Shown piece by piece: positions 51,944 through 60,750 of a stretch of 64,000 bases of DNA. The notes beneath the pieces are model-generated. The model did not search any database. It was given only the letters and a program-made list of their open reading frames with translations, and was not told the DNA's origin. Every line of letters begins with the position of its first letter. The first letter of the stretch is position 1. Position numbers and translations under genes: made by a program. Source of the DNA: Devosia yakushimensis (GTDB taxonomy: Bacteria > Pseudomonadota > Alphaproteobacteria > Rhizobiales > Devosiaceae); the NCBI RefSeq assembly GCF_030159855.1, contig NZ_BSNG01000001.1, positions 2,232,001 through 2,296,000 of the forward strand, read 5' to 3'.

Positions 51944-53140
51944 ATGAACAAACCACTCACTGTTATCTTCACCGCCATCATTCTGGACGCCGTTGGCATC
52001 GGCCTCATCTTCCCCATCCTGCCCTCGCTGCTGGCAGAGGTGACCCACACCGAAAACGTGGCGCCCTTTATCGGCATCATGACCGCGCTTTATGCGATCA
52101 TGCAGTTCATCTTCGCGCCGGTGCTCGGTTCGCTGAGCGACCGGCTGGGGCGCCGTCCCGTGCTGCTGATTTCCCTGGCCGGCGCGGCCATCAACTACCT
52201 CTTCCTCGCCTTTGCGCCCAATCTCTGGCTGCTGCTGCTCGGCCGTGCCATTGCTGGCCTCACCAGCGCCAATATTTCGGTGGCCATGGCCTATATCACC
52301 GACATTACCCCCGAAGCGAAGCGCGCCCGCCGCTTCGGTCTCTTCAACGCCATGTTCGGCATCGGCTTCATCATCGGCCCCGTGCTGGGCGGTGCCCTGG
52401 GCGATTATTGGCTACGCCTGCCCTTCATCGCCGCGGCGGCGCTCAATACCTGCAATCTCCTGCTGGCCTTCTTCGTGCTGCCCGAGTCGCGTACGCCCTC
52501 CTACGAGAAGATCGATCTGGCCGCCCTCAATCCCCTGCGCCCGCTGCGCTGGGTTTGGTCGATGAAGAGCCTTCTGCCCATCGTCTTCATCTTTTTCGTC
52601 TTCAGCGCGTCCGGGGAAGCCTATGGCACCAGCTGGGCCCTCTGGGGCAGCGACACCTTTGGCTGGAACGGGCTGTGGGTCGGCCTCTCGCTGGGCGCCT
52701 ATGGCCTCTGCCAGACGCTGGCCCAGGCCTTCCTGCCCGGTCCGGCCGTAAAGCTCTTGGGCGAACGGGCCGCCATTCTCACCGGCATTGCCAGTGTCTG
52801 CGTCGCCCTCACAATCATGGCCTTTGCCAACCAGGCCTGGATGGTCTTTGCCATCATGCCCATCTTCGCCCTGGGCGGCATTGGCGTGCCGGCGCTGCAA
52901 TCGCTGGCCACCAGGCAAGTCGATGAAAGCCAGCAGGGCCAGTTCCAGGGCGTATTGGCCTCGGCCGTAAGCCTTGCCTCGATTGCCGCCCCGCTCGGCT
53001 TTTCCAGCTTCTATTTCGTGGTCAGAGCGCAATGGCCCGGCGCCATCTGGCTCTCGGTCGTCGCGGTCTACGCCATCGGCGCGGTGCTGGTTCTCGGGCT
53101 ACAGCTCAAGCAGCCTGCCTCTTTGGCGGAGGCGGGCTGA
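51944..53140 (+). CDS. TetA-like MFS exporter
   Basis: A 398-residue, twelve-helix major facilitator exporter of the TCR/Tet family, which removes drugs by proton antiport. It opens MNKPLTVIFTAIILDAVGIGLIFPILPSLL and has the family loop motif GSLSDRLGRRPVLL (about 62-75) and GFIIGPVLGGALGDY near 145. The ATG at 51944 has GGAG upstream. There is no divergent tetR, so tetracycline specificity is not claimed. It is convergent with the Hsp70-type gene, with a REP-like hairpin between them. Confidence 0.87.
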   Translation: MNKPLTVIFTAIILDAVGIGLIFPILPSLLAEVTHTENVAPFIGIMTALYAIMQFIFAPVLGSLSDRLGRRPVLLISLAGAAINYLFLAFAPNLWLLLLGRAIAGLTSANISVAMAYITDITPEAKRARRFGLFNAMFGIGFIIGPVLGGALGDYWLRLPFIAAAALNTCNLLLAFFVLPESRTPSYEKIDLAALNPLRPLRWVWSMKSLLPIVFIFFVFSASGEAYGTSWALWGSDTFGWNGLWVGLSLGAYGLCQTLAQAFLPGPAVKLLGERAAILTGIASVCVALTIMAFANQAWMVFAIMPIFALGGIGVPALQSLATRQVDESQQGQFQGVLASAVSLASIAAPLGFSSFYFVVRAQWPGAIWLSVVAVYAIGAVLVLGLQLKQPASLAEAG

Positions 53141-53176
53141 CCAGGGCGTTCACCCAAGACTCACACCACCCACAAT

Positions 53177-53202
53177 GTCATTCCGGCGCAGGCCGGGATG
53201 AC
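53177..53202. repeat. single REP-like hairpin between convergent genes
   Basis: GTCATTCCGGC-gcag-GCCGGGATGAC folds on itself and may stop transcription from both sides. It lies 37 nt after the exporter stop and 32 nt from the Hsp70-type gene stop. Confidence 0.6.
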
Positions 53203-53233
53203 ACCGCGGTTTTGAAGGCGGCCAGAGCCTCCC

Positions 53234-54496
53234 TCAAGCCATCCCAAACTTTCGTGTCGCATCCAGCGCCAGCCCCAGCCCGACACTGCCCAGCACGTCG
53301 GTCCGCACCACGTCCGAGGCCGGAAACAACGCGCTCAGGCGGCTGGCAATGGCCGGCACCTGGGTCGAACCACCCGTCAGGATCAGGCTATCGATATCCC
53401 CCGCACCGACCCCTGCCCGCCGCAATGCCTCTTCAACCGTTGATTCAATACGCGCCACCGAATTCTCCAATGCCGCCGTCAAATCCTTGATTGTCATGGT
53501 GGTTTGCAATTGGCTCTCGCGCACCGGAAAACCGAACGCCGTTTCCTCCGCATCGGACAATTCGATCTTGGCCGCCTCGACCGCCCCCACCAGGCGGTGG
53601 CCCAGCCGGTCCTCGATCAGCTCGATCATGATCCCGACCTTATCGGCCTCCCGCGCTTCCCGGCGCGTGCCCCGCAGGTCGCGCAGTGTCTGCGCAGTGT
53701 AGAGCCGGTTGATGCGATGCCAGGTGGAGAGATCGTAATAGGGCGCCACCGGCAGGTAGCGCTTGCCGTCTCGGGTCTGGCTCCCCAGCCCGAGTTCGGG
53801 CATGACCTTGGCCATGGACAGCAACCGGTCGAAATCGGTGCCGCCCACATGCACGCCCGCCGTAGAGAGAATATCGCCGGCCCGATCCGCCGATTTCGCC
53901 CTGAGCGGGGAAACCCGCACCACCGAAAAGTCAGACGTGCCGCCCCCCAGGTCGACGATCAGCGCCAGCCGTTCATCGGTCACCTGCCGCTCATAATCAA
54001 GCGCTGCGGCAATCGGCTCATATTGAAATTCGACATGGGCAAAGTTTTGCCGCCGCACCGCCAGTTCGAGCTGTCGCTGCGCCTCGGCATCGGCCTCCGG
54101 ATCGTCATCGACGAAATGCACTGGCCGCCCGACCACCACGGCATCCAGCGGCATGCCGGCCTCGGCCTCGCCCCGCGCCTTGAGCCCGGCGACAAAAATC
54201 CCCAGAATGTCGTCGAAGCGGTAGGCCCGCGCGCCAACCCTTATGCCGTCATCGAACAGGGCCGTACCAAGCACGCTTTTGAGCGACCGCAGCAGCCGGC
54301 CATCGGCCCCGGCCACATATTCAGCCAAAGCCGCCCGCCCAAAATAGATGACACGATCCTCGAAGCTGAAAAACAGCACGCTGGGCATGGTGGGCCGGCC
54401 ATCTTCCAGCGGCAACAGGCGCGGCACGCCATCGGCGCCAACAAAACCCATGGTCGAATTGGACGTGCCGAAATCAAGGCCACAGGAAATGGTCAT
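53234..54496 (-). CDS. Hsp70-family (YegD-like) protein
   Basis: A 420-residue protein with only the actin-like ATPase half of Hsp70, as in YegD. Phosphate loops are GLDFGTSNSTMGFV (6-19) and LIVDLGGGTSDFSVV (about 188-202); LILTGGSTQVPAI near 370 is the adenosine motif. There is no substrate-binding lid domain. Its role is unknown; YegD-type proteins are thought to be chaperone-related. It starts with a good ATG at 54496 and is followed by a convergent exporter. Confidence 0.88.
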   Translation of the reverse strand: MTISCGLDFGTSNSTMGFVGADGVPRLLPLEDGRPTMPSVLFFSFEDRVIYFGRAALAEYVAGADGRLLRSLKSVLGTALFDDGIRVGARAYRFDDILGIFVAGLKARGEAEAGMPLDAVVVGRPVHFVDDDPEADAEAQRQLELAVRRQNFAHVEFQYEPIAAALDYERQVTDERLALIVDLGGGTSDFSVVRVSPLRAKSADRAGDILSTAGVHVGGTDFDRLLSMAKVMPELGLGSQTRDGKRYLPVAPYYDLSTWHRINRLYTAQTLRDLRGTRREAREADKVGIMIELIEDRLGHRLVGAVEAAKIELSDAEETAFGFPVRESQLQTTMTIKDLTAALENSVARIESTVEEALRRAGVGAGDIDSLILTGGSTQVPAIASRLSALFPASDVVRTDVLGSVGLGLALDATRKFGMA

Positions 54497-54628
54497 TGGA
54501 GCTGTCCGTCATGAGGGGGTGCGCCAGCGGCAGCGCGAGGGGACGGCCCTCTTAAAGGGTCATGGCCACCCACGCAAGCGCGGGCAGCGTTCCACCCCGG
54601 GAATGCTGCGGTCCCCCGACCACCCACC

Positions 54629-54658
54629 ACGTCATTCCCGCGCAGGCGGGAATCCATT
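54629..54658. repeat. single REP-like unit
   Basis: CGTCATTCCCGCG-CAGGCGGGAATCC is one arm of the element found complete at 32456-32551; its partner arm is missing. It lies in the 476-bp gap between the Hsp70-type and GGDEF genes, which holds three repeats and no gene. Confidence 0.6.
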
Positions 54659-54705
54659 CTTCACCGCAATGACATGTGTGCGGATCGCGTCCACCCACCG
54701 CCGCT

Positions 54706-54780
54706 TTCCTCGGGCTTGACCCGAGGACCTCCCACCACTCGTGCCATGTTGCGAGTGGCCCTCGGGTCAAGCCCGAGGGA
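54706..54780. repeat. 75-bp paired palindrome, copy 1
   Basis: TCCTCGGGCTTGACCCGAGG is mirrored after a short centre by CCTCGGGTCAAGCCCGAGGG. Each arm is itself palindromic (CCTCGGG-cttga-CCCGAGG). Near-identical copies lie at 58531-58605 and 60636-60710. Confidence 0.85.
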
Positions 54781-54819
54781 AACGCGGTGAGTGGGACGGT
54801 TAAACACTGCACCACCGCG

Positions 54820-54921
54820 ATGTCATTCCGGCGCAGGCCGGAATCCATGCTGTGCCCTCTCCCCACACTGGATGGCGCTGATGGCCTTCAACATGGATCC
54901 CGGCCTGCGCCGGGATGACAC
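54820..54921. repeat. paired REP-like palindrome
   Basis: TGTCATTCCGGCGCAGGCCG followed by GAATCCATG is mirrored by CATGGATCCCGG and CCTGCGCCGGGATGACA. The arms are about 30 bp, enclosing about 40 bp. Confidence 0.8.
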
Positions 54922-54972
54922 CGCGTTTATGAATGCGTCCAGAGTAAAATCCGCCTGGAGAGGTACCCGCCC

Positions 54973-55623
54973 TCAAGCCGCGCGCTTACGCTCCTGCGCC
55001 GGACGCAGATCGGTGATTTCCAGCCGCCCCATGCCCTTGCGCTGCGCCCTTTTCAGCGCCTCGGCGCCCGCCTCGAAGAACTTGCGGTCATAGCCGCCAT
55101 CCGGATTGACCACGGCAAGCCCGATACTCACCGTCACCGTCCCGGCATGGCTTTCCTTATGCGCCAGTCCCTGGCTGCGAACCGCCTTGAATATCGTCTG
55201 CGCCAGCGCCTTGGCCATCAGCACGGGAGCGTCCGGCAAGGCCACCACGAAGGTCGCCCGCCCCAGCCGCAGGCAGGTGTCGTCGTCATGGGGCAGCGCA
55301 TCGGCAATGGTCTGCATGACGGTCATCACGCAATCATCGGTCGCGCCCTTGCCATAGGCATTGAAATATTCGCGATAGCGGTCGATCTCGATGACAAGCA
55401 GGCTCATCGAGACCCGCCCCTCCGCCGATCGATCCCACGCCGTGATCAGCTCTTCCTCGATCCGCGCGCCCAGCTTGGGCCGCACACCGATCTGGCGCGC
55501 TATGGCAGCCTGCCCATAAGCCGGCCCCCGCTCCTGCCGCACCGGCCGCAAAGCCCCCAGCGCCAGGCGCACCCGGGTCCAGAAATGATCGGAATTATCC
55601 TTGGCAATCGCGGCATCGGTCAT
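54973..55623 (-). CDS. degenerate GGDEF-domain protein with a CtrA box
   Basis: A 216-residue soluble protein whose second half is a GGDEF fold: MSLLVIEIDRYREYFNAYGKGATDDCVMTVMQTIADAL, later GTVTVSIGLAVVNPDGG and AEALKRAQRKGMGRL. The signature loop is lost: LRLGRATFVVALP replaces R-x-GGDEF-x-V. It therefore should not make cyclic di-GMP and may act as a binding or scaffold protein. The ATG at 55623 is preferred to one at 55668, because AGGGGAC precedes it and the longer form would begin within the promoter. A perfect CtrA-type site lies 48-62 nt upstream. Confidence 0.72.
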   Translation of the reverse strand: MTDAAIAKDNSDHFWTRVRLALGALRPVRQERGPAYGQAAIARQIGVRPKLGARIEEELITAWDRSAEGRVSMSLLVIEIDRYREYFNAYGKGATDDCVMTVMQTIADALPHDDDTCLRLGRATFVVALPDAPVLMAKALAQTIFKAVRSQGLAHKESHAGTVTVSIGLAVVNPDGGYDRKFFEAGAEALKRAQRKGMGRLEITDLRPAQERKRAA

Positions 55624-55670
55624 GGCGGCCCTGTCCCCTGCAACAGCGGAGCGATCAGGCCACAACATGG

Positions 55671-55685
55671 TTAACCAGGGGTTAA
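55671..55685 (-). promoter_or_regulatory. perfect CtrA-type binding site
   Basis: TTAA-CCAGGGG-TTAA matches the CtrA consensus TTAA-N7-TTAA exactly, and a further TTAA lies at 55695-55698. GGTTAACC occurs twice, 24 bp apart (55669-55676 and 55693-55700). The position fits a -35-region site for the degenerate GGDEF gene. CtrA control is inferred from the match. Confidence 0.6.
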
Positions 55686-55716
55686 TACTTATGGTTAACC
55701 GAGTATTGCCAAAACT

Positions 55717-56172
55717 TTAAAGCCGCTCCGGCGGTTCCCATTCGGGCCAATCCACCGCGTGTTCTTCCCAGGTGTCAGGTTCGACTTCGGTTTCGAGGAA
55801 GGTTCGGCCCGCGACCGAGACGCCGACATCGATCACCGTTTGCGGATCGCCCGAGACCAGCGGGTGCCACCAGGCCAGGCCCTTGCCCTCAGCGATGCGG
55901 CGATAGGCGCAGGTGGTGGGGATCCACTTGATCTCGGTCACATTCTGCGGCGTCAGCTTGATGCAGTCGGGCACCTTGGCCTGCCGGCCGGGATAGTCCG
56001 TGCAGGTGCAGCTATCCCCGTCGAGCAGCCGGCAGCGCACATCGGAGGTGATGAGGATGCCGGTATCCTCGTCCTCAAGCTTGATCAGGCAACAACGGCC
56101 GCAGCCGTCGCAGAGGGCTTCCCACTCCGCCTCGGTCATCTGCTCAAGCGTTTTTTCTTCCCAAAAGGCCAT
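55717..56172 (-). CDS. YcgN-family cysteine-cluster protein (UPF0260)
   Basis: A 151-residue protein of the UPF0260/YcgN family. It carries cysteines in CDGCGRCCLIKLED, DVRCRLLDGDSCTCTDYPGRQAKVPDC and TTCAYRR, probably binding a metal or iron-sulfur cluster. FWEEKTLEQMTEAEWEALCDGCGRCC is the family opening. Function is not established. It lies 31 nt from the CtrA box and runs in the same direction as the GGDEF gene. Confidence 0.9.
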   Translation of the reverse strand: MAFWEEKTLEQMTEAEWEALCDGCGRCCLIKLEDEDTGILITSDVRCRLLDGDSCTCTDYPGRQAKVPDCIKLTPQNVTEIKWIPTTCAYRRIAEGKGLAWWHPLVSGDPQTVIDVGVSVAGRTFLETEVEPDTWEEHAVDWPEWEPPERL

Positions 56173-56309
56173 CTTAACCTGACTTGTGGCACGCTGTTGC
56201 CGGTTCGCTCCTATGCGCCATTATTGGCAATCATATTCCAGCGATTAAGTTGCATTCCGCCCGCCGGCCAGACAATTGTCCGCCACAGGGCAGAAGGGGA
56301 CGCTCAGCG

Positions 56310-58472
56310 GTGCAGGATCCGTTCTACACGAAAGACAAGCGGCGCAGGAAGTCGTCCTTCCTGGCGGCCGATGCGTGGCTGGATTCCTCGCTTTACGACT
56401 TCTGGCAGGCGCTGGGCCGCGGTTGGACCAAGTACCAGGACATCATGTCGGTGTTCCGCGTCAGCGGTATCAAGCGTTTCTTCGTCGAAATTTTGTCCGA
56501 TGCCTTTACCTTCGGCGCCATCGGCGCGGTGCTGATGACGGCGCTGGCCCTGCCCGCCTTCGACGCCACCGCTTCGGGCGAGTATAACAAGGCGGAAAAC
56601 TACTCGGTCGTCTTCCTCGATCGTTTCGGCACCGAGATCGGCCGCCGCGGCATCCGTTCGGACGATTCCGTCGCCCTCAAGGACATGCCCGATTACCTGG
56701 TCAAGGCCACGCTCGCCACCGAGGACCGGCGCTTCTACGATCATTTCGGCATCGACGTGGTGGGCACGCTGCGCGCGCTGATGAGCAACGCTTCAGGCGA
56801 CGCCTCCACCCAGGGCGGCTCCTCGATCACCCAGCAGCTGGCCAAGAACCTCTTCCTTTCCTCGGAACGCACCATCGAGCGTAAGATCATCGAGGCCTTC
56901 CTCGCGGTCTGGCTCGAATGGCATTATTCCAAGGACGAAATCCTCAAGCTCTATTTCGACCGCGCCTATATGGGCGGCGGCAATTTCGGCGTGGTGGCCG
57001 CGGCCGACTACTATTTCGGCAAGAAGGTGCAGGACATTAACCTGGCCGAAGCGGCCATGCTCTCGGGCCTGTTCAAGGCCCCCACCCGCTATGCCCCCCA
57101 TGTCGACCTCGCCGCCGCCCGCGGCCGGGCCAATCTCGTGCTCTCCAATATGGTCGCCGCCGGCTTCCTCACCGAAGGCCAGGTCACCGCCGCCCGCCGC
57201 CATCCAGCCACCCCGGTCGATCGCACGGCCGATGCCAATTCGCCGAATTACTTCCTCGATTGGGCGTTCGAGGAATCCAAGAAGATCATCGAAACCACCC
57301 GCCACGCCTCCAACAATTTCGTCGTCCGCACCACGATCGACACCACGCTGCAGAAATATGCCGAGGAGGCCGTCACCTCCACCGTGCGCGAAAATGGCGA
57401 GCAATATGATGTGTCGCAGGCCGCCATGGTGGTCACCGATACCGGCGGGGCCGTGCGCGCCATGGTGGGTGGCACCGATTATGGCAAGAGCCAGTTCAAC
57501 CGCGCCATCGTCTCCACCCGCCAGCCCGGCTCGGCCTTCAAGGTCTTCGTCTATGCCGAAGCCATGGAGCAGCTCGGCCTCAAGCCAACCGATACCATTA
57601 CCGACCGCCCGGTCTGCATCGGCGACTGGTGTCCGCAGAATTACGGCCGCAATTACAAGGGCACGGTGACGCTGCAAAGCGCCCTGGCCCAATCGCTCAA
57701 TACTGTGGCGGTGACCCTCTCGATCAAGACCGGCCGCGATCCCATCGCCGCGCTCAGCCATCGCATGGGCCTGCGCGCCGACTACCCTGTTACCCGCTCG
57801 CTGGCGCTGGGCGTCGCCTCGGTCTCCGTGCTCGATATGGCCTCGTCCTATGCGGTGCTCGCCAATGACGGGCTCAAGACCCCGGCCTATGGCATTACCC
57901 GCATGTCGACGCTCAATGGCGAACTGGTCTACGAGGCCGATATCGATGCGCCCCGCGAGCGCCTGCTCAGCGAAACCACGGTGGCCGGCATGAATGCCAT
58001 GCTGCGCGGCGTGGTCACCGGCGGCACCGGCCGCCGCGCCGATGTGCCCGGCGTTCCCGTCGTCGGCAAATCGGGCACGACCTCGTCCTATCGCGATGCC
58101 TGGTTCTGCGGCTTCACCGGCAATTACGTGGCCGCCGTTTGGTTCGGCAATGACGACTACCATCCCACCAAGACCCTGACGGGGGGCACCCTGCCCGCCA
58201 TGGCCTGGCAGAAATTCATGGCCTATGCCCATACCAATATCGATATCAAGCCGGTCTTCGGCGTCGATTTCGTGCCCACCCAGACCGTCGTGGCCGAAGC
58301 CGATCCCGCCGAGGCGGAAGAGCCGGTCGCCGAACGCCCACCCAGCCTGACGCCCGGCGCCGCCCGCAAACTGCTCGACCTGGCCGGCCTGTTCCAGGGC
58401 GAATTGCGCGCCACCACGCCCATCACCGACCAAGCCCGTGCCGCCCTGCCAGGGTCAAGCGCGGGGCTTTAG
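56310..58472 (+). CDS. class A penicillin-binding protein (PBP1A type)
   Basis: A 720-residue bifunctional cell-wall synthase. A membrane anchor lies near 65-90 after a basic cytoplasmic head. The glycosyltransferase domain has EDRRFYDHFGID (catalytic Glu near 138) and GGSSITQQLAKN. The transpeptidase domain has the active Ser in RQPGSAFKV (S408, K411), SLN, and KSGTTSSY near 586. The start is GTG at 56310, with AAGGGGA about 9 nt upstream, since no ATG lies close to the natural N-terminus; an earlier ATG at 56184 would add an unlikely head. A Glu/Pro-rich tail follows the transpeptidase domain. It is convergent with the glyoxalase-fold gene. Confidence 0.9.
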   Translation: MQDPFYTKDKRRRKSSFLAADAWLDSSLYDFWQALGRGWTKYQDIMSVFRVSGIKRFFVEILSDAFTFGAIGAVLMTALALPAFDATASGEYNKAENYSVVFLDRFGTEIGRRGIRSDDSVALKDMPDYLVKATLATEDRRFYDHFGIDVVGTLRALMSNASGDASTQGGSSITQQLAKNLFLSSERTIERKIIEAFLAVWLEWHYSKDEILKLYFDRAYMGGGNFGVVAAADYYFGKKVQDINLAEAAMLSGLFKAPTRYAPHVDLAAARGRANLVLSNMVAAGFLTEGQVTAARRHPATPVDRTADANSPNYFLDWAFEESKKIIETTRHASNNFVVRTTIDTTLQKYAEEAVTSTVRENGEQYDVSQAAMVVTDTGGAVRAMVGGTDYGKSQFNRAIVSTRQPGSAFKVFVYAEAMEQLGLKPTDTITDRPVCIGDWCPQNYGRNYKGTVTLQSALAQSLNTVAVTLSIKTGRDPIAALSHRMGLRADYPVTRSLALGVASVSVLDMASSYAVLANDGLKTPAYGITRMSTLNGELVYEADIDAPRERLLSETTVAGMNAMLRGVVTGGTGRRADVPGVPVVGKSGTTSSYRDAWFCGFTGNYVAAVWFGNDDYHPTKTLTGGTLPAMAWQKFMAYAHTNIDIKPVFGVDFVPTQTVVAEADPAEAEEPVAERPPSLTPGAARKLLDLAGLFQGELRATTPITDQARAALPGSSAGL

Positions 58473-58530
58473 GGCGGCCCTGCGCGGAAATGACATTGTG
58501 GCTGGACGAACGTCGCCTCACACAGTCGCC

Positions 58531-58605
58531 TTCCTCGGGCTTGACCCGAGGATCATCCGCCACTTGCGCCGTGTTGAGAGTGACCCTCGGGTCAAGCCCG
58601 AGGGA
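58531..58605. repeat. 75-bp paired palindrome, copy 2
   Basis: Same arms as at 54706 (TTCCTCGGGCTTGACCCGAGG and its mirror CCTCGGGTCAAGCCCGAGGGA) with a different centre. It lies between the convergent penicillin-binding protein and glyoxalase-fold genes and may also end their transcripts. A worn half REP unit (GCGCGGAAATGACATTGTGG) lies just before it at about 58482-58501. Confidence 0.85.
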
Positions 58606-58648
58606 GGCGGCGGTAGGGAGGTGAGTCTTCAGCAGGGGCAGTCGACCC

Positions 58649-59185
58649 CTACCCCTTCAGCTCCATAAACCGGATGCGGTTATTGAACGGATCGATCACG
58701 GTCACTTCGAGCCGCGTGCCCTCATCCTCAAGCCCCGGCTTCATATAGCGATAGTTCTTGCCGCTGAGCTCGGCGTGAAAGGCCCGTATCCCCGTCATAT
58801 AGACCACCATATTGCCGCCCGGCGTGGCGTCGCCCGAATGTTCGGACAGATGCAGCCGCAGCCCGCCGCGCGAAATCTGCGTATAGAGCGGGAATTGCTC
58901 GCCATAGCGATGTTCCCAATCCACCGAGAAGCCAAGAAAGCCGAGATAGAATTCGTGCGCCTTGGGCACATCGAAGATGCGCACGATGGGCACGGCCTGC
59001 TCGAAGGCGATGGCATCGGGCTTTTCGGCATTCTCGATTTTTGCCGACAGGATATTCCAGCTGGCCAGCCCAAGCTGGCGCGCCACGATCTCCAGTGCCT
59101 GGCTATGGCTGATGGTAACGTTATTGTTGGCGAGTTCGTCCCGCATGGCCTTGGCCATGGCTTTGGCATCGCGATAGTCGCGCAT
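58649..59185 (-). CDS. glyoxalase-superfamily (bleomycin-resistance-like) protein
   Basis: A 178-residue protein. The N-terminal helical part (DYRDAKAMAKAMRDELANNNVTISHSQALEIVARQLGLASWNILSAKIE) is the glyoxalase-related N-terminal domain. The C-terminal part (VPIVRIFDVPKAHEFYLGFLGFSVDWEHRYG, then EVTVIDPFNNRIRFMEL) is the VOC fold of bleomycin-binding proteins. It could be a binding or resistance protein; no substrate is assigned. The ATG at 59185 is the likely start. Confidence 0.85.
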   Translation of the reverse strand: MRDYRDAKAMAKAMRDELANNNVTISHSQALEIVARQLGLASWNILSAKIENAEKPDAIAFEQAVPIVRIFDVPKAHEFYLGFLGFSVDWEHRYGEQFPLYTQISRGGLRLHLSEHSGDATPGGNMVVYMTGIRAFHAELSGKNYRYMKPGLEDEGTRLEVTVIDPFNNRIRFMELKG

Positions 59186-59461
59186 GATCGTTCCTTCGTC
59201 CCGGCGAAACTCTGGTCAGTGCCCGCATTGCCGACGTCTTCGCCTGACGGTGAAACGTCCAGGAAGCCTGGTGGGAGGCGTTCGCCATGTCCTTGCGGAC
59301 GCGAGCTGCCGGCCGCCTCTGGCCGTATCAAAAAACTAGAGGGCCACATGCAGTTTGTCCAGAGCGTGGGGCAGCGGCCGGATGGGGCAATTCACCCTTT
59401 CTCCACCATGGCGTGGTTGATATAGCCTAGGTCCCCCGCCCGCCATCGAGGCCCGCTCTTA

Positions 59462-60037
59462 TTGCGTTTCGTCATCCACCTTCTGCTGATGGTTTGCGTT
59501 GCCCTGGCTATCGGCTTCGGCCTGTCCTGGTATGCGCTGACCGATGGACGCCTGTTCGGCGGCGCGCAGATCGGGGCCTGGAGCGCCTGGCCCGATGTCG
59601 GCTCGGCCCAGCCCAATCCCTATACCCGCGGCCATCTTGCCCGCGAGGCCGCTTTGCAGCTTGGTCTCAGCGAGGGCATCCAATTCACCGCCACCGCCGA
59701 TGATTCCGGCCAGGCGCTGACCCGCGACTGCACCTATCGCATAACGGGCGCGACCCCGCTCGCCACCTTCTGGACGCTCGTCGCCCTCGATAGCGCCGGG
59801 GTCAATGTCGCGGCCTCCGACGGCCAGGCCGCCATCCGCTCCGACAGTCTGGCGCGGGCCAATGACGGCTCGATCCAGCTCAATATCGGCACCAGCCTCA
59901 TGCCCGGCAACTGGCTGGAACTCACCGGCACCGGCGCGTTCAACCTGGTTTTGACGCTCTACGACACCACTGTTTTCTCCGGCCTCAACGGCAGCACCAA
60001 TGCCATGCCCGCTATCGAGCGGGAGGGCTGCCCATGA
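59462..60037 (+). CDS. DUF1214-domain membrane-anchored protein
   Basis: A 191-residue protein with one N-terminal membrane helix (FVIHLLLMVCVALAIGFGLSWYAL) and a DUF1214 domain: GSAQPNPYTRGHLAREAALQLGLSEGIQFTATADDSG, DCTYRITGATPLATFWTLVALD and LNIGTSLMPGNWLELTG. DUF1214 is usually found fused after DUF1254; here it stands alone and precedes a separate DUF1254 gene. The start is a TTG at 59462, the only suitable codon before the helix. It overlaps the next gene by 4 nt. Confidence 0.82.
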   Translation: MRFVIHLLLMVCVALAIGFGLSWYALTDGRLFGGAQIGAWSAWPDVGSAQPNPYTRGHLAREAALQLGLSEGIQFTATADDSGQALTRDCTYRITGATPLATFWTLVALDSAGVNVAASDGQAAIRSDSLARANDGSIQLNIGTSLMPGNWLELTGTGAFNLVLTLYDTTVFSGLNGSTNAMPAIEREGCP

Positions 60038-60594
60038 TCCGCACTCTGATCTGGCTCATGGCCGGCGCCGTGCTGGGCGGCATCATCCACATCCTGGTGA
60101 TCCTCACCCTGCCCATGCTCGCCAAGGAGACCGTCTGGACCCGTATCGAAGCGCTCGAAGCGGACAATCGCATGGTCGTGCTGCCCCGGATCGAGCCGGG
60201 CCAGCCCAATCCGCTGCGGCTTGATCCGGACCTTGCCTATGCGGTGTGCCAGGTCGATCTCAGCCAGGGTCCGGCCTATATGAGCGGCATCATGCCCGAC
60301 GCCTTCTGGTCGGTCGCCATTTTCAATCAGGCCGGCATCGTCACCTATTCCACCACCAATCGCGACGGCATCGGCCAAACCCTGGAATTGGGCATTTTCA
60401 ACGCGGCCCAGACGCGGCTCCTGGCCCAGCAGCAGCTCGACATCGCCGAGGGCCTGCTGGTGGTCGAGGCAGCCAGCGACAAACTCTTCGTCCTCGTCCG
60501 CCTCGCCCCACCCCACCAGGCCATGCGCGCCCGGTTCGAGGAGGCCCTGGCCAATGTGGATTGCGGCACGCGGGGCGAACCAATTACTCCGTGA
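60034..60594 (+). CDS. DUF1254-domain membrane-anchored protein
   Basis: A 186-residue protein with an N-terminal helix (LIWLMAGAVLGGIIHILVILTLPML) and a short DUF1254 domain: RLDPDLAYAVCQVDLSQGPAYMSGIMPDAFWSVAIFNQAGIVTYSTTNRDG and LVRLAPPHQAMRARFEEAL. It is translated with the DUF1214 gene (ATGA overlap), so the two probably form a complex at the inner membrane facing the periplasm. Its function is unknown. Confidence 0.82.
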   Translation: MIRTLIWLMAGAVLGGIIHILVILTLPMLAKETVWTRIEALEADNRMVVLPRIEPGQPNPLRLDPDLAYAVCQVDLSQGPAYMSGIMPDAFWSVAIFNQAGIVTYSTTNRDGIGQTLELGIFNAAQTRLLAQQQLDIAEGLLVVEAASDKLFVLVRLAPPHQAMRARFEEALANVDCGTRGEPITP

Positions 60595-60635
60595 GTGCGG
60601 GGCACTATCCTCTCATCCGCCACCCCACCGTCGCC

Positions 60636-60710
60636 TTCCTCGGGCTTGACCCGAGGACCTCTCGCCACCCATGCCGTGCTGCGAAAGACCCTCGGGTCAA
60701 GCCCGAGGGA
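60636..60710. repeat. 75-bp paired palindrome, copy 3
   Basis: TTCCTCGGGCTTGACCCGAGG and its mirror CCTCGGGTCAAGCCCGAGGGA, as in the copies at 54706 and 58531. It lies in the convergent gap between the DUF1254 and chrA genes. Confidence 0.85.
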
Positions 60711-60750
60711 AGCGCGGTGGGTGTGAAGGGAACAAGGCACGCACCCCTCA

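Noticed and set aside
56793..58433. 546-codon minus-strand frame
   Set aside because: Antisense shadow of the penicillin-binding protein gene; Gly/His/Asp-rich with no domain.
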